Assembly (NCBI GenBank): GCA_902464035.1
Contig: CABQHT010000055.1
Coordinates: 1 to 13,009, forward strand
Length of the DNA stretch: 13,009 nucleotides
From: an uncultured Collinsella sp.
GTDB lineage: Bacteria > Actinomycetota > Coriobacteriia > Coriobacteriales > Coriobacteriaceae
Direction: 5' to 3'
Shown: piece after piece, positions 5,800 through 13,009 of the stretch
Position numbering within the stretch: position 1 is the first letter of the stretch
Layout of the letters: the number at the start of each line of letters is the position of its first letter
Position numbers and translations under genes: made by a program
The notes under the pieces: model-generated
What the model saw: only the letters and a program-made list of their open reading frames with translations
Database searches by the model: none
Told to the model about the DNA's origin: nothing

Positions 5800-8700
5800 A
5801 TGACAGCAAATTCAAATAAATCTAAACAAGGTAATAAAGCGGCGCATCGTGTGATAGCGGGTGTTTTGTGCGGAGCTTCTGTCTTGAGCTTGGTACTGTC
5901 GCTCGTCATGCCCCCGATCTCCCAGGCCATCGCCAACGATGCCCAGACGGCTTTTACCGAGAAAACTGTAATGGGGGGGGGTTCCTCAAGTGAGTCTACT
6001 GATGTAGACAACACTACCAACGGGGATACCGAAAACCAGAATAGTGACGAGACCGAGGGTGGTTCTTCAGACGGTGATGAGCAGGCTCAGGCTGAGGATT
6101 TGTTTGAGGACGAGCCGCGGGTGGAAGACGGCGAACAGCTGGATACCAATGCTGTAATACTGGCTGCGGGGGGTGAGCAGGCCGAAGCGGCATCCACCGA
6201 GATAAAGAGCGTTGAAGACCTGAAGACTAAGCTGACGAACGCAAGCGGCATTGCTAGCTTCAAGCTTATGAATGATATTGATACTAGCGAGACAATTACG
6301 CTCGACACGGAAGCCAGCAATATTGAGCTGGATTTAAATGGCTACAAGATTAAGCATGCGAGTCAGAATCAGCCCCTATTCAATATCACCGGTGGTGCGA
6401 CGTTAACCGTCAAGGACAGTCAAGAAACTGCCGCGGAAGAGATCTCGGCTAATCAAGAAAACAAATACGGCAATCTCGCTTCAATGGAATACGTTTCTTC
6501 CAATGGCATTCCGACTGGCCTTACCTACTACGTAACCGAATCAGTCGCAAACGGAACTGGAACAACCGAAACTCTTAAAGCGTATAAGGACGACATTAAA
6601 GGCGCCATTGTGGCGTGTGGCGGCTCAAGCCTTAGGCTCATCAATATGTACAACACCAACGGCAAGAGCGGCGCATTCAATCTTGTGAGTGGCGTGGTTA
6701 CGCAGCAAAAAAGCAGTAGCGTCAGCAGCTTGGTGTATGCCGAGAACGGCTCGACCGTTTCCGTGAGCGGCGGTTATGTGTGTGGTGCTTCCGGCTCGGG
6801 TGCGGGCGGAGGAATTGAAGTACAGAATAATTCGAACCTCAGTATCTCCGGTGGCGTAATTGCCGGCAACAGTGCTCCTAGTGGCGGTGGTGTGTATGCT
6901 AACGGATCCACGGTCACGATAACTAATGTCGTAATCTCCGGCAACAGCACGCTTGATTCTGTTCCTGGTTTCGGCGGTGGCATCATGGCCGAAGGCGGCA
7001 GAGTTACTGTTTCCGGTGGCTATATCACAAACAATAAATATGCCAACTTCTGTGGCAAGGATGGTGACGGCGATCATGGTGGTGCTGGACTTGCCGCTAA
7101 AAACGGTACTCATGTCACCATTTCTGGTGGTCAGATCACTGGCAACTATTCCCAGGAAGCAGGCGGCGGTGTTTACGTTACCGATGTGAGCCGAGCTGGT
7201 GGCAATCGTGGTGACATGGCATGGCTCAACATTACAGGAGGAATTATTGCCTCTAACGTAAGCTACCGTTCTGAGGGCGCTGGCATTCGCGTAGGTCAGA
7301 TGGTTGACGCGAAGATAATGGGAGCTTCAAAGGAGAATCCAGTCTACATTACGAATAATCACTGCATGTCTCGTTATGACTGGGGCGGTGGTGGAATCTT
7401 TGTCCAGGGTGATTCGAAGAACGCGTCTAACGCAGGCAGGCTGTTTGTATACAACTCGTATATAAGCAGCAATACCGCCGGTGGCTATGGTGGCGGCGTT
7501 GCGGTGTGTCCATCGGGTAAGACGCTGGTAACGAACACCGAAGGTACGGCGATTTTTGGCAACATTGACGCTGGCGAGGCTTCTAGTTACAACAACGAAA
7601 ACGACAAATACAAGCCGTCGGATAATTCCGGCAATAATAGCAGCCCCCATATTTCTGGTGGCGGCGACGGTAAAGATCGAGATTTCGTCGCTTATAAGAC
7701 AGAAGTCTTTCGCACCCATGGTCATGCCGATTTCTTCCTTGCGGCGCACAACAATACAACGCCGATCGCAGCTGTGATTGGTAAGATGCTCGGCGGCGGA
7801 GACGCCCAGTATTCGGGAAGCATTGAGCTTGAAAAGACCATTACCATTCCCGCCAATGGCGGCGTTCAGGTCAAAAATAGTATCGGCTTGTCTTCGGGTG
7901 TAAAAACGGGAGAGCCCGCTGCGACGGCTGCGCAGAATGCCGCCACAACCTTCATCACCGGCAACTATTCTTGGAACCATGGCGGCGGCATCATGTCGAA
8001 TGGCGACCTGTATTTGGGTCAGCCTGAGGACACGTATGTCTACCCGAGCCTTAAATTGAAGGCGACCAAGGCACTGGTCAATTCGCTGACTAACCAGAAC
8101 GAAGATCTCGCTGAGAATCAGTTCACCTTTACGGTCTACCGCAAGGATTCGGATGACCCTTTCTCTACTGGGACATTCAATCGTGACGCTTGCACCGAGG
8201 TTGGAACTGCAAATAATGATACAAGCGGCAGCATCACGTTTGACCTTGGTGAGCAGTTCTTGGCGAGTGGCACGACTGACAAGCTCACATACTACTTGGT
8301 CGAAGATGCTGGCGGGGACTCCGACATTGAGTACGATCCCGCTGTGTACAAGATTGAGGTGACAGTCGAGGATCACACGACTGTGCTCATGTCTGTTCCG
8401 ACGCAAAGCAATCCGAACGTGACTAAAGACCTTAAGGTCCATAACTACACAATCACAAGTGTGAATGTGACCAAGAATCCCGGGGAGTCAGCTATCTCGC
8501 TGGGCACTGTGCAAGCAAGTACTGAGGGCTATTACTCGATTGCTGACTCCAATGGGCGAAAGACCTTCACCAACAAGTGCACTCCGTACACTTCCGCAGG
8601 CTCCTGGACTCCTAAGGCAACCAAGGTTGTTGAGGGTGGCGAGATGAAGGCGTTTACGCTCGAGTTTGCGGATAACCCGGACTTCACTGGTGCTAAGACG

Positions 8701-9204
8701 GTTAAGACGACGGCTGGCGGCGCCAAGTCTCAGACCCTGAACTTCGCCGAGATCGAGTACAAACTTAATCAGCTCGACAAACTCGCGGCTGACTCCACTG
8801 GCCGCGGCGCAAGCAAAACCTTCACCTATTACGTCCGCGAACAGCAGCCGACCACGCCGTTCGTGAACTATAAGTACGACAAATCGGTCTACAAGATCAC
8901 AGTCACGGCAACTGATCAGTCTGATAAGACGATCAAGTGCGATGTGACCTACACCAAGATCGTCGATGCCAAAGGTGGGGAGATCGCTGAGAAGGACCAG
9001 AAACCGCTTAAATACGGTGAGGACACCAACGCTGGCCAAAGCCTTCCCACCTTCACCAACACCTACTCCGCTTCATTGCCCCTTTCTGGTATGTCGGGCG
9101 TCACTCTGACGTACCTTGCCGGCGCGGCGGTGCTTTGCGCTGCTGCAGCCTGGATGCACATTCGTCGCAAGGCGAATGCGAAGGGAGGCGAGCGTCGTGA
9201 ATAA
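5800..9204 (+). CDS. Beta-helix surface adhesin with two FctA-like pilin domains and LPLSG anchor (probable pilus tip)
   Basis: This is an 1134-residue secreted, wall-linked protein. Residues 1-45 form a long signal peptide with cleavage likely after AIA (43-45). Residues ~58-118 are an acidic, low-complexity linker. Residues ~175-740 carry parallel beta-helix-type repeats with the pattern [ST]-[IV]-[ST]-G-G-x-I-x-x-N followed by GGG[IV], at about 320-470, 478-570 and 716-732. Two FctA-like domains follow, each with an isopeptide triad pattern: K757/E835/N925 (ATKAL, YYLVED, TFTN) and K942/E1014/N1087 (ATKVV, YYVRE, TFTN). LPLSG (1093-1097), a membrane segment and IRRK form the sorting signal. 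The ATG at 5800 is chosen for GGGGAGGAGG at 5785-5794; an in-frame TTG at 5737 has no such site. A G9 tract lies at codons 58-61. The size, beta-helix head and first position suggest a tip adhesin; ligand unknown. Confidence 0.87.
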   Translation: MTANSNKSKQGNKAAHRVIAGVLCGASVLSLVLSLVMPPISQAIANDAQTAFTEKTVMGGGSSSESTDVDNTTNGDTENQNSDETEGGSSDGDEQAQAEDLFEDEPRVEDGEQLDTNAVILAAGGEQAEAASTEIKSVEDLKTKLTNASGIASFKLMNDIDTSETITLDTEASNIELDLNGYKIKHASQNQPLFNITGGATLTVKDSQETAAEEISANQENKYGNLASMEYVSSNGIPTGLTYYVTESVANGTGTTETLKAYKDDIKGAIVACGGSSLRLINMYNTNGKSGAFNLVSGVVTQQKSSSVSSLVYAENGSTVSVSGGYVCGASGSGAGGGIEVQNNSNLSISGGVIAGNSAPSGGGVYANGSTVTITNVVISGNSTLDSVPGFGGGIMAEGGRVTVSGGYITNNKYANFCGKDGDGDHGGAGLAAKNGTHVTISGGQITGNYSQEAGGGVYVTDVSRAGGNRGDMAWLNITGGIIASNVSYRSEGAGIRVGQMVDAKIMGASKENPVYITNNHCMSRYDWGGGGIFVQGDSKNASNAGRLFVYNSYISSNTAGGYGGGVAVCPSGKTLVTNTEGTAIFGNIDAGEASSYNNENDKYKPSDNSGNNSSPHISGGGDGKDRDFVAYKTEVFRTHGHADFFLAAHNNTTPIAAVIGKMLGGGDAQYSGSIELEKTITIPANGGVQVKNSIGLSSGVKTGEPAATAAQNAATTFITGNYSWNHGGGIMSNGDLYLGQPEDTYVYPSLKLKATKALVNSLTNQNEDLAENQFTFTVYRKDSDDPFSTGTFNRDACTEVGTANNDTSGSITFDLGEQFLASGTTDKLTYYLVEDAGGDSDIEYDPAVYKIEVTVEDHTTVLMSVPTQSNPNVTKDLKVHNYTITSVNVTKNPGESAISLGTVQASTEGYYSIADSNGRKTFTNKCTPYTSAGSWTPKATKVVEGGEMKAFTLEFADNPDFTGAKTVKTTAGGAKSQTLNFAEIEYKLNQLDKLAADSTGRGASKTFTYYVREQQPTTPFVNYKYDKSVYKITVTATDQSDKTIKCDVTYTKIVDAKGGEIAEKDQKPLKYGEDTNAGQSLPTFTNTYSASLPLSGMSGVTLTYLAGAAVLCAAAAWMHIRRKANAKGGERRE
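5973..5981 (+). repeat. Nine-G homopolymer inside the adhesin gene
   Basis: Nine consecutive G bases encode part of VMGGGSS. Loss of one G leads to TAG at 6005-6007 and gain of one leads to TGA at 5991-5993, both within about ten codons. The tract sits after the signal peptide and before every functional domain, the place expected for an on/off slippage switch. Confidence 0.85.
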
Positions 9205-10867
9205 GAAAGTTTGCTCCTTCCCGATCTTGTTTGCGCTGCTTGCCCTCTTGATCGGCACCTGCGCGGTTGTGTTCCCCGCTTCCGCGCAGGCCGCGCCGAC
9301 CTCGACCGGTTCCATCACGGTGAGCGGCACCGTGGCGCGCAGCTACGACGCCTATCAGATCTTTAGCGCCAACGTCGTCGACGGCGACAGCGATGCCAAG
9401 ATCGCCACCGACCTCACCTGGGCAAGCGACGCCGCGCGCGACGCCGCACTGCCTGTGCTGCACAGCGCCGGCATGCCCAGTTCCCAGACCACCGCGCAGG
9501 AAGCTGCCGAGTGGCTCAACGCCGATTCTCACCTTACGAGCGCGCTGAGCGCACAGCTCGCTCGTTCCCTCCAGAGCTCCGACGCCGTGTCCGTGCCCCT
9601 TAACGCGGGCACGGCGGCCGAGCTGCCCTGCGGCTACTGGCTCATCGTCGTCGACGACGACGCCATCGCCCAGGGCGAGGCCGGCACCGCGCCGATCATG
9701 GCCCTGGTCGGCGGCAGCGCCGTCACCGTCAAGCCCAAGGCGGCGACCCCCAAGGTGTCCAAGCACGTGCTGGAGGACAGCACCGCCGCCTGGCAGAAGG
9801 CCGCCGACGCTACGGTCGCCGACGACCTGTGCTGGCGCCTCTCTGCCACGGTCCCGGCGGGTCTCACCGCCTACGACACCTATACGGTGCGGTTCGTCGA
9901 CACCATGAGCGCGGGGCTCGACCCCTCCAAGGTGGCCTCGAGCATGCGCGTGTACGTGGCGGCGGGGGCAGACGGCGGCTTTGACGCCGTCCAGACCGGC
10001 AAGGACGGGCGCGCCGGCACCGAGCCCGCGAAGGGCTGGACCGACATCACTGCCCAGTGCGCCACCAAGGTAGCGGCCGACGGCAAGACCTTCACCGTGC
10101 GCACCGGCGACCTGATCGCCGCGCTCGGCGGGGCCGACGCCTTCACCGCGGGCGCCCGCGTGGTCGCCGTGTACAACGCGCCGCTCAACAGCGCATGCAA
10201 CCACGGCATCGCGAAGGGCAACCCCAACGAGGTCTACCTGCGCTACCCGCGCTCTCCCTTTGCCGACCAGTCCGGCGACGCCAGCTTCACCCGCACGCCG
10301 AGCGATGACGCGACGGCCTACACCTGGGATCTCGCGCTCACCAAGCGCGGCAGCGACGGCGACAAGCCGCTGCCCGGGGCGGTCCTGAGCATCACCGACG
10401 ACCGCGGTCGCACGCTGGCGGCCGACGGCACGTGGGATGCAGAAGGCAAGGCCACCGTTACCACGGGCGAGGACGGCCGCGTGACCGTCTCGGGCGTGGA
10501 CTCGGGCAAGCTGGAGGTCCGCGAGCTCAAGGCACCCAAGGGCTACGCTGCCTTTGAGGGCACGCGCTCCGTGACGGTCAAGGCCGAGGGCCTGGACGTT
10601 AAGCAGGTTGCCGCCGCCAAGCCCAAACTCACCATCACGGCCGAGTCGCCCCTGCGCGCCGACAGCGCGGACGGGTCGACGGGCAGCCTGGAGGCGTCGC
10701 TCATCAACACGCCCACCGGCACGCCCCCTAGCACTATCACCGGAGGCTTTATGCCCTCGACAGGCGATATGGCAATGTACGCCGCGGCCGCCGCAGCGGT
10801 CGCCGGAGCCGCGCTCATCGTGGTCGCGCTCCTGGTCAAGCGGGGAGGTGGCAGCCATAAAGAGTAG
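9197..10867 (+). CDS. Sortase-anchored pilin with D2 and Cna-B domains, MPSTG signal
   Basis: This 556-residue precursor has a signal peptide at ~1-32 (cleavage near SAQA), an N-terminal pilin domain (~36-178), and a motif KPKAATPKVSKHV where K181 aligns with the pilin-motif lysine of the third pilin. A fimbrial D2-type domain (~190-352) ends in GNPNEVYLRYP. A Cna-B-like domain (~376-505) has K383, an E-box VRELKAPKGY (E443) and N504, the usual isopeptide triad. MPSTG (519-523), an Ala-rich membrane helix and KR complete the sorting signal; Met replaces Leu of LPXTG. The start is GTG at 9197, overlapping the previous stop by 8 nt, with GGGAGG at 9183-9188. Translation is probably coupled to the adhesin. 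The gene is clearly more GC-rich than both neighbours. It may be a base or accessory pilin, or an alternative shaft subunit. Confidence 0.88.
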   Translation: MNKKVCSFPILFALLALLIGTCAVVFPASAQAAPTSTGSITVSGTVARSYDAYQIFSANVVDGDSDAKIATDLTWASDAARDAALPVLHSAGMPSSQTTAQEAAEWLNADSHLTSALSAQLARSLQSSDAVSVPLNAGTAAELPCGYWLIVVDDDAIAQGEAGTAPIMALVGGSAVTVKPKAATPKVSKHVLEDSTAAWQKAADATVADDLCWRLSATVPAGLTAYDTYTVRFVDTMSAGLDPSKVASSMRVYVAAGADGGFDAVQTGKDGRAGTEPAKGWTDITAQCATKVAADGKTFTVRTGDLIAALGGADAFTAGARVVAVYNAPLNSACNHGIAKGNPNEVYLRYPRSPFADQSGDASFTRTPSDDATAYTWDLALTKRGSDGDKPLPGAVLSITDDRGRTLAADGTWDAEGKATVTTGEDGRVTVSGVDSGKLEVRELKAPKGYAAFEGTRSVTVKAEGLDVKQVAAAKPKLTITAESPLRADSADGSTGSLEASLINTPTGTPPSTITGGFMPSTGDMAMYAAAAAAVAGAALIVVALLVKRGGGSHKE

Positions 10868-10975
10868 CTGGCAGCCCCACAGAGAGCGGGGCGAGACATA
10901 ACCAAGCAGATGCTTAGACACAGACAGATGGTTTTAGATCAAATGGATTTCAAGCAGAAAGCAGAGGAAAAGAAG
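10868..10975 (+). other. Gap between second and third pilin genes
   Basis: This 108-nt gap contains a weak GCCCC/GGGGC hairpin near 10877-10896 with no T run, and an AGAGG ribosome binding site at 10963-10967. No clear promoter or terminator is visible. The third gene is probably transcribed by readthrough from upstream, but a separate start cannot be excluded. Confidence 0.45.
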
Positions 10976-12721
10976 ATGAGTATGAGCAAGAACATCGCCC
11001 GCCTGGCAGTAACGGCAGGCCTCACGGCAGCGTTGAGCTTCGGCGGCGTTATGGCGCCGGTTACCATGGCGTTTGCAGCTGACCCTGTGGGTTCGACGGT
11101 GACTTTTGATGATCCAGTCTATCAGGAGACCACGACTTATAAAGGCATCCAGATCTTCACGGCTAACGTGAACGGTTCCACTGTCACTGATATTCAGTGG
11201 GCCGGATCTTCCCAGACTGAGAAGGATGCGATTCGGGACGCTGTGGTCAGCGCAATTGATGAAGCTGTGAAGGCAGAAGATGCCACCAAAAGCTACAGCA
11301 GCCAAAATGCACAGGATGCTGCCGAATGGTTGAATGACCATGCTGGAACGACTGCAACTACAAAGGTTGCGAACGGTCACGTTTTGAATGTGATTGCGAA
11401 AAAACTGAACGCTGAGTCTTTTTCTGGCACTTGGAAAACGACCAGCAAGGACGATAAAGCCCTTTCCGGTCTTACCGCTGGCTACTGGCTCTTCCTGACC
11501 AATAGCGTGACAGAAGATTCGAATACCAGCTCGGAAGACGTTTTTACCTCGCCTGTATATGCAGTCGTTGATGGCAAGACCAATAAAGTGGTGACTCCCA
11601 AAAAGAGCGTACCCACCGTCGATAAGAAAATCTTGAGTGCCAAGGGCGATAAAGAGCTCGATGCTAGTGACTCCCATGTCGGGCAGGCCGTAACGTACAA
11701 CCTCTACGGCACCATTGCCGACAACTACGATACGTACGGTACGTACTTCTATCAGTTCTCCGATCAACTTTCCAAGGGCCTGACGTTGGAGACTGGCTTC
11801 ACAGCAACTCTGTATGCGGATAAGGACCTCGCTCAGGCTGATATTGAACATACACATGGCATTAACGTAACGAGCAGCTTTACTCCGCATTCTAATCCTG
11901 CGGATGCCGATGGCAATGTTATGACAACTTGGACTTGCACCAACCTTAAACAGGTGGTGGACGTTAAGCCGGGATCCTGCATTGTGATTTCCTATAAGGC
12001 AAAGATTAACGGCAAGGCTACCGTTGGTGAGAATTCAGGTAACTCCAACACTGTCACGCTTGAGTACTCAAACAACCCTATGACTACCGACCACGGCACG
12101 ACGGTGCCTGATGAGGTCGAGAGCTACACCTATGGTCTCAAGCTTAATAAGGTTGACCTTGGCACCGAGAAGGCGCTTCCGAATGCGAAATTTACTATCA
12201 AGGTGAAGACAGCAGCGGATACCGGTTTGCAGGGAAAATATGTTCAGCTCAATGGAGACCTTGGGAACGATGCATACGAGTTCGAGACTGGCGATGACGG
12301 CGCCATTACTGTCAAGGGCCTCGGTGCGGGAACCTATACGGTAGAGGAGACTGACGCTCCCGAAAATTACGACAAGGTCGCATCTTTCGATTTCACGATT
12401 AAGTCGAAGAGCGAAAATGAGGCTTCGGGTGAAAACTCGAATGCGGAAAAGTACGTACTAAGCGCTCCGAGCGGTCAGGTCATCATCGGCACACCGGACG
12501 ATGTGACGGGCGATAATAAGCTTGAGGCTGAGAACGGCACCACCACAAATGCCGATGGTACCTTCAACATCACCGTTGGTGATACCAAGCAGGTTGGCCT
12601 CCCGCTGACCGGCCTCAACGGTGTGACCTTCACTTGGATCGCTGGTGGCGCGGTGCTGTGCATCGGCGTGGCGCACCTCATCCGTAGCCGTAAGCAGGCT
12701 GAGGAGTCCGAGCAGGAGTAA
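10976..12721 (+). CDS. Sortase-anchored pilin with D2 and Cna-B domains, LPLTG signal (probable shaft pilin)
   Basis: This 581-residue precursor has a signal peptide to about residue 35 (cleavage near AFA-A), an N-terminal pilin domain (~40-200), and a pilin-like motif VVTPKKSVPTVDKKI in which K209 matches the lysine of the YPKN motif used for subunit cross-linking. A D2 fimbrial isopeptide domain (~215-370) carries the hallmark NSNTVTLEYSNNP (356-368). A Cna-B-like domain (~383-505) has the E-box YTVEETDAPENY (454-465). LPLTG (542-546), a hydrophobic helix and RSRK form the sorting signal. D2-type pilins with this layout are typically the polymerising shaft subunit. The start is ATG at 10976 with AGAGG 8 nt upstream; ATG at 10982 is a less well spaced alternative. 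A strong terminator follows at 12822-12860. The protein is paralogous to the upstream pilin. Confidence 0.89.
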   Translation: MSMSKNIARLAVTAGLTAALSFGGVMAPVTMAFAADPVGSTVTFDDPVYQETTTYKGIQIFTANVNGSTVTDIQWAGSSQTEKDAIRDAVVSAIDEAVKAEDATKSYSSQNAQDAAEWLNDHAGTTATTKVANGHVLNVIAKKLNAESFSGTWKTTSKDDKALSGLTAGYWLFLTNSVTEDSNTSSEDVFTSPVYAVVDGKTNKVVTPKKSVPTVDKKILSAKGDKELDASDSHVGQAVTYNLYGTIADNYDTYGTYFYQFSDQLSKGLTLETGFTATLYADKDLAQADIEHTHGINVTSSFTPHSNPADADGNVMTTWTCTNLKQVVDVKPGSCIVISYKAKINGKATVGENSGNSNTVTLEYSNNPMTTDHGTTVPDEVESYTYGLKLNKVDLGTEKALPNAKFTIKVKTAADTGLQGKYVQLNGDLGNDAYEFETGDDGAITVKGLGAGTYTVEETDAPENYDKVASFDFTIKSKSENEASGENSNAEKYVLSAPSGQVIIGTPDDVTGDNKLEAENGTTTNADGTFNITVGDTKQVGLPLTGLNGVTFTWIAGGAVLCIGVAHLIRSRKQAEESEQE

Positions 12722-13009
12722 CGCTCGCTCACCCATCCCTTTGGCAGGTGGGATGTGATGGCCATGAGACTTGCGGACACTTTTCTCGTCCATCGACGTT
12801 CTAGCTTTGCCATTCTCTTTTCGGGGCAGACTCCACGCTGGAGTTTGCCCCGTTCTTTTTGGCCAACACAGGCAGCCTCCACCGTCCGATGCGGACTCAT
12901 CCGTCATCGCGTTTTTTGACTCGTATGAGGTTCGGTTTAAGGTCCGTAGGCGCACGCGCGGTGCGGACGGTAGAAGGCATTTGCGCCGCAACAAGCGCAA
13001 ATAAGAATG
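12722..13009. other. Region after the pilus genes; no gene called
   Basis: A weak CATCCC/GGGATG hairpin occurs near 12733-12756, then the operon terminator at 12822-12860. After that, 149 nt contain no convincing coding start. A forward frame ending at TAA 13002-13004 crosses the terminator and is Arg-rich, so it is not believable. No sortase sequence is present. GTCCGTA/TGCGGAC (12942-12972) can form a small hairpin of unknown meaning. Confidence 0.55.
12822..12860 (+). terminator. Strong intrinsic terminator closing the pilus gene cluster
   Basis: CGGGGCAGACTCCA (12822-12835) pairs with TGGAGTTTGCCCCG (12839-12852), 14 pairs including one G-U, around a three-base loop. TTCTTTTT follows directly. 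It lies 100 nt after the last pilin stop codon. Confidence 0.88.

Noticed and set aside
6168..6173. A second G run (six G) in the adhesin gene as another slippage site
   Set aside because: Six G is short for frequent slippage and common in this GC-rich DNA.
6700..8000. Repeated GGTGGC-type motifs as a CRISPR or tandem DNA repeat
   Set aside because: Spacing is irregular and the repetition follows the protein pattern (SGG, GGGV), so it reflects beta-helix rungs, not a DNA array.
9101..10921. A 606-codon open frame on the minus strand opposite the MPSTG pilin
   Set aside because: Long antisense frames arise readily in GC-rich codons. The product is Arg/Gly/Ala-rich without recognisable domains, and the + strand gene has a clear signal peptide, motifs and anchor.
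12771..13004. Small forward frame across the final terminator
   Set aside because: It begins before and reads through the strong hairpin and T run, lacks a ribosome binding site, and its end is an Arg-rich low-information sequence.

Overview
The window looks like a chromosomal segment of a high-GC Gram-positive gut actinobacterium, most likely a Coriobacteriia member such as Collinsella. This is an inference from the GC-rich codon use, the LPXTG-type surface proteins with positively charged tails, and the repeat style. No marker gene here fixes the genus. All six confidently called genes are on the + strand.

Region 1 (about 1-2786) is a molybdenum cofactor block: moaA followed after 4 nt by a moaC-mobB fusion. 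It is bounded on the left by a 65-nt palindromic element and on the right by a long imperfect inverted repeat and a terminator hairpin. MoaA and MoaC together turn GTP into cyclic pyranopterin monophosphate. The MobB half is a P-loop protein associated with the last, nucleotide-attachment step.

Region 2 (about 2787-5334) carries two independent housekeeping or accessory genes. One is an MFS transporter with its own promoter and a structured 5' leader that may hold an 18-codon ORF. The other is a Cof-type HAD phosphatase. They are separated by a second copy of the 65-nt palindromic element and a perfect 32-nt palindromic terminator. A third terminator closes the HAD gene.

Region 3 (about 5335-12860) is the accessory part: an AT-rich intergenic stretch of about 460 nt, then three consecutive surface-protein genes that form a probable sortase-assembled pilus locus. 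The first encodes an 1134-residue protein with a right-handed beta-helix-type repeat region, two FctA-like isopeptide domains and an LPLSG signal, a good candidate for the tip adhesin. The second encodes a 556-residue pilin ending in MPSTG, and the third a 581-residue pilin ending in LPLTG; these two are paralogues. The first gene has a run of nine G just after the signal-peptide region, where a one-base length change would end translation within a few codons, so it is a candidate phase-variation switch. No sortase gene is present; a strong terminator closes the cluster at about 12860. The remaining 149 nt hold nothing I can call.
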